Shown in pieces: positions 1 through 6,009 of a stretch of 15,586 bases of DNA. The DNA is taken from contig WBUV01000025.1 of assembly GCA_008933525.1 (NCBI GenBank), forward strand, positions 1 through 15,586, written 5' to 3'. The first letter of the stretch is position 1; every line of letters begins with the position of its first letter. This stretch comes from Bacteroidales bacterium. Its GTDB lineage: Bacteria; Bacteroidota; Bacteroidia; Bacteroidales; Tenuifilaceae. A model generated the notes under the pieces. The model did no database searches. It saw only the letters and a program-made list of their open reading frames with translations, and was not told the origin of the DNA. A program made the position numbers and the translations under genes.

Positions 1-140
1 CCTGTCGGAAATATAATTCAAATTACCGATATATAGTTATTAAAATGTTGAAAATCTGTTTTTTGAAATATTTAATCAAAAACAGAGTAACAATTTTATA
101 CCATTTCCTATTAAACCTTCTATGAATGTTTAATTTTTTC

Positions 141-161
141 TTTGAACAAAGATTGTTCAAA
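141..161. repeat. Perfect palindrome with 9-bp arms
   Basis: TTTGAACAA at 141-149 and its exact reverse complement TTGTTCAAA at 153-161 are separated by three bases (AGA). No T-run follows on either strand, so it does not look like an intrinsic terminator. It resembles a binding site for a dimeric regulator, but no gene start lies next to it in this window. The function is unknown. Confidence 0.5.
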
Positions 162-281
162 TTGTCATGCAATCAAGCTGCCTTAAAGATCAAATTAAGC
201 AATTAATTATTAAACAAACACAGAACCCTTGTTAGAATAGGAATATTTATACTTGAACCTGTAACAATATCATTTAAAGTT

Positions 282-311
282 TTTGATACTTTGCCTTTTG
301 CAGTATAAAAC
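282..311 (+). promoter_or_regulatory. Possible promoter of the structured RNA
   Basis: TTTG at 282-285 is followed after 18 bases by TATAAAAC at 304-311. This partly fits the Bacteroidota pattern TTTG-N19-TAnnTTTG: the -33 element is exact, but the -7 element matches only its TA. The predicted start near 318 falls just before the first base of the long stem-loop at 320, which is the main reason for listing it. Confidence 0.35.
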
Positions 312-317
312 CTTAAA

Positions 318-624
318 AGTTCAATTTGAGGAAAAAAGGAGTTAGGTGGGTAATTTAAGGGGAACAACAGTAGAATGGCTCTTTAGTATAGGTAGTTCCT
401 AACTCCCTTTTTAACTTTTCCTCAATAATTGAACAACAATGTTTTTTAGAAATCTAGAATAATAATGTAACCTAAAGTGTATTAGATAAATGGAGTAGAG
501 CTCTGTTGATCAAAGGTTCAAAAGTATGTTAAGGCTCTTAAAGTTTGTAGCCCTACTCCCTTTTTTCTATAATCTAAAAAACATTAATATATAAGGATGG
601 GTAGAGAATTGTTACCCGTTTTTT
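318..624 (+). ncRNA. Candidate structured non-coding RNA with two tandem related stem-loop units
   Basis: Unit 1 (320-433) has three nested perfect arms: TTCAATT 320-326 with 427-433, TGAGGAAAA 327-335 with 416-424, and GGAGTTAGG 338-346 with 398-406. Unit 2 (438-585) is closed by a 13-bp perfect pairing (438-450 with 573-585) and contains GGAGTAG 492-498 pairing with CTACTCC 553-559. The two inner stems enclose regions of nearly equal size (69 and 68 nt) and share sequence: GGAGT, AAGG, CAAnAGTA, GGCTCTT, GTAG and CTCCCTTTTT occur in the same order. A weak promoter precedes the pair and a terminator-like hairpin follows at 599-624. No shared open reading frame exists across the two copies. 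I do not recognise a known family (not tRNA, tmRNA, RNase P or SRP). A miniature transposon-like palindromic element is the main alternative. Confidence 0.45.
599..624 (+). terminator. Intrinsic terminator, plus strand
   Basis: GGGTA at 599-603 pairs with TACCC at 613-617, followed by G and six T (619-624). It sits just after the second stem-loop unit and would end a plus-strand transcript containing both. The stem is only 5 bp. Confidence 0.5.
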
Positions 625-656
625 GCAATTATTTTTTATTTTTTTTGAAAAAAATG

Positions 657-682
657 AAAAAGCCTCGAATTTCGAGGCTTTT
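657..682 (-). terminator. Terminator of the 692-1246 gene (bidirectional)
   Basis: A hairpin with arms AAAAAGCCTCG (657-667) and CGAGGCTTTT (673-682) lies 9 bp past the stop codon of the minus-strand gene. The minus-strand 3' arm runs into a T-tract. The flanking A and T runs mean it could also stop plus-strand transcription. Confidence 0.8.
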
Positions 683-691
683 AGAGGGTGT

Positions 692-1246
692 TTAATCCCA
701 GGTTATTTTAAATTCAGAGAAGGAATCCCCTTTAGTCAACGATTTAGGTATATCTATCTTAATATTTTTGCAACCTGAAATCTCAAGAGCTCTTTCCATC
801 CACCCTGCAAATCGGTATTCAATTACTTTGTGTGCTTTTGGAAATTTAACCAAGTGAAGTATAACGCTTCTGTCTGTTCTACTGATAACCGTAATTTCGG
901 ATGGTTCGTAGTAGGCCTGAAGTACACGACCTGCACGGTCGATGATATGTCCTGGAGAACTCATTTTGACATATATTTTATAAACACCGTTTAATGCAAC
1001 GTCGGCACTGTACCTGCCACATTGCCATGCACCATCTTTCTCGTTTCCGAATAAATGGATAGACATTAATGCTGTAGGAGTGATTATTGCATCCTCAATG
1101 GGATACCAGTTTGGGGCTGCTACTCCTTTCTGGAAAATTACTTTAGACTTTTCGGGGAGCTGCTGAAACCATCCATTATATTTATCGGGATGACGATCCT
1201 TAATAAATTCTGGTATTGTTTTAACTGCGGTTCCTTTAACTTGCAT
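692..1246 (-). CDS. Conserved protein of unknown function (184 aa)
   Basis: A 184-residue protein without signal peptide or membrane segment, so probably cytoplasmic. The C-terminal half has a strongly patterned core: GRYSADVALNGVYKIYVK (about 77-94), a YYEPSE turn (112-117), a beta-rich stretch, then GWMERALEISGC (148-159) and a closing SEFKITW (177-183). This mix of short alpha and beta elements with a GWxERALE helix recalls the sensor-like DUF2378/TIGR02265 (V4R-related) group, but that is an impression from pattern, not a demonstrated match. The single Cys near the helix end (C159) might be a ligand or redox residue. The gene has its own terminator and a 212-bp upstream gap, so it is probably transcribed alone. 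The ATG at 1244-1246 is the natural start. No function is assigned. Confidence 0.8.
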   Translation of the reverse strand: MQVKGTAVKTIPEFIKDRHPDKYNGWFQQLPEKSKVIFQKGVAAPNWYPIEDAIITPTALMSIHLFGNEKDGAWQCGRYSADVALNGVYKIYVKMSSPGHIIDRAGRVLQAYYEPSEITVISRTDRSVILHLVKFPKAHKVIEYRFAGWMERALEISGCKNIKIDIPKSLTKGDSFSEFKITWD

Positions 1247-1396
1247 AGGGTTAGTTTTTATAGTTTTATATACATCATAATATTAGTAAATGAAACAATA
1301 AGTAGTTCAGCTGTTTCCCTATCTTTTTATCAACGTTTATTATACCATGATAAATATACAAAATTTTATGATGACATTTTTTACTACTAAACCCAT

Positions 1397-1434
1397 TAAA
1401 AAAATAAGGGGCTTGAGTTTAACTCTTTGCCCCC
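1397..1434 (-). terminator. Terminator of the ECF sigma factor gene
   Basis: GGGGC (1408-1412) pairs with GCCCC (1429-1433), with an inner GAGTT/AACTC pairing, about 25 bp past the ECF stop codon. On the minus strand the hairpin is followed by TTATTTTTTT. The rest of the 1247-1396 gap holds no gene I can support. Confidence 0.75.
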
Positions 1435-1458
1435 TAATATTAATAAATGAATGAATCT

Positions 1459-1956
1459 TTATTCGTAGTCCTTTAGTGCTCCCATAAGTTTTTGACGCGA
1501 AAAGAAAATTCGGCTTTTTACTGTTCCAATTTTCAGGTTTAACTTATCAGCAATTTCTTTATACTTATATCCTGATGTGTGCATCTGGAATGGTAGCCTA
1601 AAGTCATCGTCCAAAGCATCAATTTTCTTGCTTATTTCGTTGTGTGAGTACATGGAGTCAGGTCCATAGTTTTCGGATTTGCTGTTGATCATGAACTGAT
1701 TATCGCTCGAGTCAAATGTGGTATTCTGCTTTACCGACTTACGATAATTGTTTATGAATGTGTTTTTCATTATGGTGAATGTCCATGCTTTAATATTGGT
1801 GTTATCCTCAAACTTATCTTTGTACATTAGTGCTTTAAGATAAGTTTCCTGTAGCAAATCTCTAGCATCTTCATGGTTAGATGTCAAACTGTAAGCGAAT
1901 CTTTCAAGATTTTGCTCAAGTTCTATGAGCGCGGTGTTGAATTCTTGCTGTGACAT
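1459..1956 (-). CDS. ECF-type RNA polymerase sigma factor
   Basis: An alternative sigma factor that directs core RNA polymerase to a dedicated promoter set. The 165-aa length is typical of the extracytoplasmic-function (ECF) group, which has only regions 2 and 4. Region 2 covers about 12-75, with DARDLLQETYLKAL (30-43) in the core-binding part and the AWTFTIMKNTFINNYRK stretch (57-73) recognising the -10 element. Region 4 covers about 109-160, with the helix-turn-helix YKEIADKLNLKIGTVKSRIF (132-151) for the -35 element. No anti-sigma gene is adjacent. Instead the next gene upstream codes for a MerR/B12 regulator. ECF genes beside such regulators are a recurring arrangement in Bacteroidota, often with carotenoid genes. 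The gene has its own promoter (2002-2033) containing a palindrome, so direct repression by a neighbour-encoded regulator is plausible. Start is ATG at 1956. Confidence 0.93.
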   Translation of the reverse strand: MSQQEFNTALIELEQNLERFAYSLTSNHEDARDLLQETYLKALMYKDKFEDNTNIKAWTFTIMKNTFINNYRKSVKQNTTFDSSDNQFMINSKSENYGPDSMYSHNEISKKIDALDDDFRLPFQMHTSGYKYKEIADKLNLKIGTVKSRIFFSRQKLMGALKDYE

Positions 1957-1972
1957 ATGTTTGTGTTTTTAG

Positions 1973-1981
1973 TTAGACTAA
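1973..1981. repeat. Second copy of TTAGACTAA in the ECF leader
   Basis: TTAGACTAA occurs here and again at 2007-2015, inside the palindrome of the ECF promoter, 34 bp apart in the same orientation. This copy falls about 15-23 bases after the predicted transcription start, where a second operator half-site would block elongation or stabilise looping. The match is seen; the role is inferred. Confidence 0.35.
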
Positions 1982-2001
1982 TTATAAATAATTTGTTAAT
2001 G

Positions 2002-2033
2002 CAAATTTAGACTAAGTCTAAACAAAAAACAAA
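2002..2033 (-). promoter_or_regulatory. Promoter of the ECF sigma factor gene
   Basis: On the minus strand TTTG (2030-2033 on plus numbering) is separated by 20 bases from TAAATTTG (2002-2009), an exact fit to the Bacteroidota housekeeping promoter TTTG-N19-21-TAnnTTTG. Transcription would begin near 1995, leaving a leader of about 39 bases before the ATG. The match to the housekeeping consensus implies expression by the primary sigma factor rather than pure self-activation. Confidence 0.75.
2006..2022. promoter_or_regulatory. Palindromic operator candidate in the ECF promoter spacer
   Basis: TTTAGAC (2006-2012) and GTCTAAA (2016-2022) form a perfect inverted repeat with a 3-bp spacer. It lies between the -33 and -7 elements and overlaps the -7 box. 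MerR-family proteins characteristically bind palindromes in this spacer. The likely ligand is the MerR/B12 regulator encoded just upstream, or another dimeric repressor. Confidence 0.55.
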
Positions 2034-2141
2034 CATTGAGGGATTGATAAATATCTATTGTAGAATTATTCTAAATAAAGGCTGGCCCGGATAGCTCTTT
2101 TCCTTGAGTGTTTATTGATCTGGTATAAATTATATCTAAAT

Positions 2142-2170
2142 AAAAAATCCTGATTCTATCAGGATTTTTT
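2142..2170 (-). terminator. Terminator of the MerR gene (bidirectional)
   Basis: AAAAAATCCTGAT (2142-2154) and ATCAGGATTTTTT (2158-2170) are perfect 13-bp arms around a TCT loop, 26 bp past the MerR stop. T-runs follow on both strands. It separates the MerR transcript from the ECF promoter. Confidence 0.88.
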
Positions 2171-2196
2171 TTATTAACGTACTTAAAGGATTTGTT

Positions 2197-3087
2197 TTAT
2201 TGCACCATGGTTGGGTCTAATTTCCCAAATACTTTAATAAGATCCTGAGCATTAGAAACGTATGTTATAGTTTTTGGAACTTCTATCTCGGAAAGGGCAT
2301 GCCCTGTTGCAATTATATGCACATTTGGAAGTTGTGTCGTAAATGATTCAATAACCTCTTCGGGTGTAGTATTAACGAGGGAGTAAAATGAGGTGAAAAC
2401 CATTTTGCACTTTAGTTCTTTGGTAGCCTTAACCACATCTTCAATAGGAGTGGATTGTCCTAAATAAATTGTATTGTAGCCTGCATTTTTTGCAATATAC
2501 GCAAAGTAGAGTAGTCCCATGTCGTGGAATTCTCCTTCTGGAAGGAAGAAAATGATAGGCGATGTTTTCCCAATTTCTGGTTTTATGCTATTCTTATATA
2601 TCGTGCAAATGTGGTTTCGAATAACATTGCTGGCGAAATGTTCATGGGCAGTTGTAATTGCGCCTGTTTGCCATAAATCGCCTAATTTTTTTAAGAATGG
2701 GAGTACGAGCTGTTCGAACGTATATTCATTTCCATGCTTCGAAGCACTATCAATTATAGGCTGTAGAATACCTGCTTCATTATACTCGAGTGTTGCCGAA
2801 ACGAGGGGTTCAATGTTGTTATTCCCTGGTTTATAGTCGGTAACAAACTTTGATGCGATGTCGGAAAGTTCATCGAGTGACAGATTAGCAAGTTTACTGA
2901 TTCTGAACCCTCTTTTAAGGAGTAAGGAGATGTTGATTATAAACCTTACATCGTCATCGTTATAGCGGCGAATGTTTGTATCGGTTCGTTGTGGAGAGAA
3001 TATTGTATAGCGTTTCTCCCACATCCTTATTGTTGCTGCTTTGATACCAGAAAGCAACTCCATTTGCTTTATCGTGTATTGAGCCAT
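2197..3087 (-). CDS. MerR-family regulator with CarH/LitR-type B12-binding domain
   Basis: A 296-aa transcription regulator. The N-terminal winged helix is MerR type (4-70: YTIKQMELLSGIKAATIRMWEKRY, then the RRY wing at 40-42). The C-terminal part is a cobalamin-binding module as in methionine synthase and the light-sensing repressor CarH: a helical cap (about 95-165) and a Rossmann-like domain (about 175-290). The key CarH signatures are present: W139-x9-E149-H150 in the cap and E186-F-H188-D189 in the B12 domain, where H188 should be the lower axial ligand. In CarH these residues support 5'-deoxyadenosylcobalamin binding, dark tetramerisation and light-triggered release from DNA. The product may therefore be a photoreceptor, although some related proteins work without B12. 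It has a palindrome in its promoter and is followed by a strong terminator and an ECF sigma gene. The start is ATG at 3087. Confidence 0.92.
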   Translation of the reverse strand: MAQYTIKQMELLSGIKAATIRMWEKRYTIFSPQRTDTNIRRYNDDDVRFIINISLLLKRGFRISKLANLSLDELSDIASKFVTDYKPGNNNIEPLVSATLEYNEAGILQPIIDSASKHGNEYTFEQLVLPFLKKLGDLWQTGAITTAHEHFASNVIRNHICTIYKNSIKPEIGKTSPIIFFLPEGEFHDMGLLYFAYIAKNAGYNTIYLGQSTPIEDVVKATKELKCKMVFTSFYSLVNTTPEEVIESFTTQLPNVHIIATGHALSEIEVPKTITYVSNAQDLIKVFGKLDPTMVQ

Positions 3088-3099
3088 ATAAAATTGGTT

Positions 3100-3120
3100 T
3101 ACTATTGTTGTTCAATAGTA
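3100..3120. promoter_or_regulatory. Palindrome over the MerR promoter, possible autoregulatory operator
   Basis: TACTATTG (3100-3107) and CAATAGTA (3113-3120) are perfect 8-bp arms around TTGTT. On the minus strand one arm reads TACTATTG, one base off the -7 consensus TAnnTTTG, so the palindrome covers the presumed -7 box and start site 12-33 bp upstream of the MerR ATG. A second short inverted repeat (ATAAC 3120-3124, GTTAT 3131-3135) follows. The -33 element is weak. Autoregulation is inferred from position. Confidence 0.45.
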
Positions 3121-3162
3121 TAACGAATTTGTTATGAAAAGGTTTAAGTTTGAAAATCTTGT

Positions 3163-3801
3163 TTAGTACTTGTGTATAAGCATCAAACCATCGCGTAAAG
3201 GAAGCAGAATATTATCCACCATTGGATCGTTTTGCACAATATTATTGAATTTCCGAATGGCAACTGTTTGATCGTCTATGGACTTTTGGTCTAAAACCTT
3301 GCCGTTCCAAAGCACATTATCGGCAATAATAAAGCCTCCATTTTTGACCAAGGGGAAAATGAGTTGATAGTAATTAGGGTAGTCGCGCTTATCGCCATCG
3401 ATGAATACTAGGTCGTAGGAGTTTTTTAGTGTTGGGATGATTTGATTAGCGTCACCAAAATGTAGATTAACCTTATTGGATACACCTGCTTTGTTAAGAA
3501 AATCAACGATTATATCTCGTAGTTCATCGTTAATCTCAATCGTATCAATCTTTGCGCTGCTACTAATTGCTTTAGCCATGCAAATAGTTGAGAATCCAGT
3601 GAAGGTTCCAATCTCAAGTATTCGTTGGGGGTTTTGCATCTTGCATAAGAATTCCAAAAACTTTCCTTGAGTTGGGCCGCTTATCATTCTAGGATTAAAG
3701 GTTTTTAGATGTGTAACCCTAATCAATTCCTCCAAAACGGGATCTAAACGAGTTGAGTTCTCGGTTAGGTATTGCTCCAAGTTGTGGTCTATCTTATACA
3801 T
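3163..3801 (-). CDS. SAM-dependent O-methyltransferase (CCoAOMT/COMT-like, PF01596 family)
   Basis: A cytoplasmic class I methyltransferase of 212 aa that transfers a methyl group from S-adenosylmethionine to a hydroxyl, usually of a catechol-like substrate, in the presence of a divalent metal. The SAM-binding motif is LEIGTFTGFS (62-71). An acidic residue at the end of strand 2 (E89 or so) would hold the ribose. The metal and catechol site is visible as FIDGDK (133-138, D135) and ADN (160-162, D161 and N162). Length is normal for bacterial members. The physiological substrate cannot be told from sequence. It follows the M16 peptidase gene by 4 bp, so the two are almost certainly cotranscribed. 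The 75-bp gap before the MerR gene has no clear terminator, so read-through is possible. Start is ATG at 3801. Confidence 0.92.
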   Translation of the reverse strand: MYKIDHNLEQYLTENSTRLDPVLEELIRVTHLKTFNPRMISGPTQGKFLEFLCKMQNPQRILEIGTFTGFSTICMAKAISSSAKIDTIEINDELRDIIVDFLNKAGVSNKVNLHFGDANQIIPTLKNSYDLVFIDGDKRDYPNYYQLIFPLVKNGGFIIADNVLWNGKVLDQKSIDDQTVAIRKFNNIVQNDPMVDNILLPLRDGLMLIHKY

Positions 3802-3805
3802 TTGT

Positions 3806-5026
3806 TTATCTATATATTAAGGTAGAGAGAAGTTTAGGTGACAAAATTTCGTTTGCCACCTCCATTATTTCCATTGCCGAAACACTTTCTATTTGGTTAA
3901 AAATTGATTCTAATGGATCGGGTTGGTTGTAAACTAGGTAACTTTTTGCTGCGGAAAGCATCAGGTTTTCGTTGCTTTCGGCCGATATGGCCATTTGTCC
4001 TATGATTTGGCGTTTAGCTTTAAAGAGTTGCATTACTCCTAGCCGTTGCTCCCTAATCCGAGTTAATTCCTTTAACACCAGATTATTTGCTTTTTCAAGG
4101 TTTTCCTTATCAGTTCCAAAGTATATTGTAAATAACCCTGTATCGGTATATGGTGTGTACATCGATTCAACATTATAGGCATATCCATGTTTCTCACGGA
4201 GAGCTAAGTTAAGCCTAGAGTTGGATCCTGGGCCACCTAGAATGTTATTAAGAAGGTACATGGCTATTCGCTTGCTATTTTGCAGATCGTAGGCAGTGGT
4301 TCCAATTATACAATGCGTTTGGTAGGTTGATTTGTTAACACTTTTCGATTTAGGATGATACTGGCTTATGGCAACACGAGGAGTTTTCCTATAGTTGGGC
4401 GCAACCCATCCAAGGTTCCTTTCGGCTAGTTTTTTCACCCTACTAAAAGGGATATCTCCAATTGAGCAAAATATAAGCTTGTCGGTATTGTAATTCCGAG
4501 ATATAAACTCGAGAATGTGTTTTTTTGTGAATTTCTTAAGATGATGCTTGGTTCCCAGTATATTTCTTCCAAAAGGGTGACCTTCATAAATCAGATCCTC
4601 AAAGTCATCATATATTAGTTCCGAGGGATTATCCTTGTATGAGTTAATTTCATCAATAATGATATCCTTTTCCTTCTTAATCTCTTTTTCGGGGAATGTA
4701 GAGCGGAAAACAATATCGGATATTAATTCGAAAGCTCTACTAAAGTCATTTTTAAGGAAAGTGGCATGTACAACGGTTTCTTCTTTGGTTGTGTATGCGT
4801 TAAGTTCACCACCAACATCCTCGAGCCTACTCATTATATGGTATGCTCTTCGTCTTTTTGTCCCCTTGAATATGACATGTTCAATGAAATGCGCCATACC
4901 ATGTTCATTCTCAAGTTCGTCGCGTGTGCCTGCGTTGATCATTATACAGCAGTATGCAACGGGAGAATTTACTCGTTTGTGGACTACTCTTATTCCGTTA
5001 TTTAGTGTGTGTAACTCAAAATCCAT
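3806..5026 (-). CDS. M16 family zinc peptidase
   Basis: A single-unit (406 aa) member of the M16B group of inverted zinc metallopeptidases, related to mitochondrial processing peptidase and PqqF-like enzymes. Numbered from the chosen ATG, the HxxEH site is H46-F-I-E49-H50 and the third zinc ligand is E126 in the DEINSYKDNP stretch. The second half has the family's closing motif RLNLALREKHGYAYN (271-285), which helps shape the substrate site. No signal peptide is seen, so it is cytoplasmic or peripheral. An in-frame TTG at 5047 would add seven residues, but it lies inside an exact TAnnTTTG -7 box. The ATG at 5026 gives the usual family beginning (a few residues, then the L-NGxRVV strand), so I prefer it. 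It heads an operon with the O-methyltransferase, 4 bp downstream. Its substrate is unknown. Confidence 0.92.
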   Translation of the reverse strand: MDFELHTLNNGIRVVHKRVNSPVAYCCIMINAGTRDELENEHGMAHFIEHVIFKGTKRRRAYHIMSRLEDVGGELNAYTTKEETVVHATFLKNDFSRAFELISDIVFRSTFPEKEIKKEKDIIIDEINSYKDNPSELIYDDFEDLIYEGHPFGRNILGTKHHLKKFTKKHILEFISRNYNTDKLIFCSIGDIPFSRVKKLAERNLGWVAPNYRKTPRVAISQYHPKSKSVNKSTYQTHCIIGTTAYDLQNSKRIAMYLLNNILGGPGSNSRLNLALREKHGYAYNVESMYTPYTDTGLFTIYFGTDKENLEKANNLVLKELTRIREQRLGVMQLFKAKRQIIGQMAISAESNENLMLSAAKSYLVYNQPDPLESIFNQIESVSAMEIMEVANEILSPKLLSTLIYR

Positions 5027-5044
5027 GAATGGAAAATTAGATTG

Positions 5045-5052
5045 CAAATCTA
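5045..5052 (-). promoter_or_regulatory. -7 element of the M16 peptidase promoter
   Basis: On the minus strand TAGATTTG matches TAnnTTTG exactly. Transcription would start near 5038, leaving about 12 bases before the ATG at 5026. No good -33 TTTG is seen at the expected spacing, so the promoter is only half supported. Confidence 0.5.
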
Positions 5053-5129
5053 ATGCAATTCATAATACAATGAATTAAGAAATTGCTGTAAATAGTTACG
5101 GATTATAATGCCTGAATCTTTAAAAAAGA

Positions 5130-5810
5130 TTAATTACTTAATGTAATAAGCCAATCGCCAGGGTTGTTAACGGTAATCTCAAAGGTAACTTCGTAGATCT
5201 GTGTTTTAATAGCATTTGGAGTAACGTATGTCACTTTACAAAGGAATGGGAATACTACATTTTCAAATCCCTTTTTGTTACCAATTTCAACATAGGTTCC
5301 ACTATCGGATATCATTAATAGGTTTGCAACCCCATTGTTAGGTACTCCGTTCTGAGTCAGAGAAAACAGAACTCTTGCTCCGTTATTAACTCTGTGAACG
5401 GTATGTCTGTTTACATTAATTATTCGCAAAATATTATATGCTACTGGTTGTACTAACTTAACAAACTCACCATTTTTCCATATTCCATTATAGGTAGAGT
5501 CTTTTCCGTTTATTTTAGTTTTTAATTTACCTTGACCATGCCTTTTCCCTTCGTTAAAGTAACCCTCATAAACTTCGCCATCGGAATTTGAGTATGTGCC
5601 ATAGCCATCGGGCAATCCATCTTTAAACTTTCCTTCGTATCGATCCTTGCCCTCTGCAGTTCCATTCCCGTGAGCTAATCCTTTTTTGCATTTCCCAGAA
5701 TATTTACCTGTTAACTCAGGAAGAAGAACTTTGCACTCTTCGGTTTGTGCATGCAAATTATATGTTACAACAAGCATAATGAATGCTAGAAGAATAGATG
5801 TAGGTTTCAT
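5130..5810 (-). CDS. Secreted MORN-repeat protein
   Basis: A 226-aa exported protein. Residues 1-21 form a Sec signal peptide (KPTSILLAFIMLVVTYNLHA, ending AQ). About 37-116 hold four MORN repeats of roughly 22 residues with the usual YxGxxxxGxxxGxGxxxxxxG pattern, for example YEGKFKDGLPDGYGTY (58-73) and YEGYFNEGKRHGQGKL (81-96). MORN repeats form an elongated beta-meander, often used for binding lipids or proteins. Residues about 120-226 form a separate beta-rich domain I cannot name. No T9SS tail or lipobox is seen, so a periplasmic location is likely. The gene stands alone, with a 103-bp gap to the M16 gene downstream. The role is unknown; a structural or envelope-binding function is a guess. 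Start is ATG at 5810. Confidence 0.9.
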   Translation of the reverse strand: MKPTSILLAFIMLVVTYNLHAQTEECKVLLPELTGKYSGKCKKGLAHGNGTAEGKDRYEGKFKDGLPDGYGTYSNSDGEVYEGYFNEGKRHGQGKLKTKINGKDSTYNGIWKNGEFVKLVQPVAYNILRIINVNRHTVHRVNNGARVLFSLTQNGVPNNGVANLLMISDSGTYVEIGNKKGFENVVFPFLCKVTYVTPNAIKTQIYEVTFEITVNNPGDWLITLSN

Positions 5811-5961
5811 TTATCGCTATTTTTTTATAAATGTAGGAATAAGCCGTCAAAAAATAATCAACTGATGAGAAAAAAATTAATTGGTTTATCTTAATTTTCA
5901 ACAATATAAGATTTTTAGTAAGAGATAGATAAAAAAAACAGTAGATTTTTATAATTGGGAT

Positions 5962-5992
5962 TTTGGAGAAAACGAAAAAACATATATATTTG
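5962..5992 (+). promoter_or_regulatory. Promoter of the tRNA-Phe gene
   Basis: TTTG at 5962-5965, a 19-base spacer and TATATTTG at 5985-5992 match the Bacteroidota consensus exactly. Transcription would start near 5999, about 11 bases ahead of the mature tRNA 5' end at 6010. Confidence 0.85.
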
Positions 5993-6009
5993 CACCGCAA
6001 TTAAGCGCT

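Noticed and set aside
526..594. 22-codon ORF encoding a hydrophobic peptide inside RNA unit 2 (MLRLLKFVALLPFFYN...)
   Set aside because: The related unit 1 has no equivalent ORF (its ATG is followed by a stop after three codons), so the conservation is at RNA level. A small toxin-like peptide cannot be excluded but is not supported.
1190..1390. Plus-strand ORF overlapping the start of the 692-1246 gene
   Set aside because: Low-complexity translation, overlap with a better-supported gene and no family pattern. It is a shadow frame in AT-rich DNA.
2084..2097. GC-rich stretch GGCCCGGATAGCTC resembling the 5' end of a tRNA
   Set aside because: No D loop, anticodon arm or T arm follows and the acceptor has no partner. 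Integration events normally leave tRNA 3' ends, so chance similarity is more likely.
4635..5078. Plus-strand ORF of 147 codons antisense to the M16 peptidase
   Set aside because: Ser and Ile rich translation without domain pattern, fully antisense to a gene with intact catalytic motifs.
5114..5134. AT-rich hairpin AATCTTT/AAAGATT after the MORN gene
   Set aside because: Overlaps the stop region, has no GC pairs of note and no following T-run on the minus strand, so I do not call a terminator.
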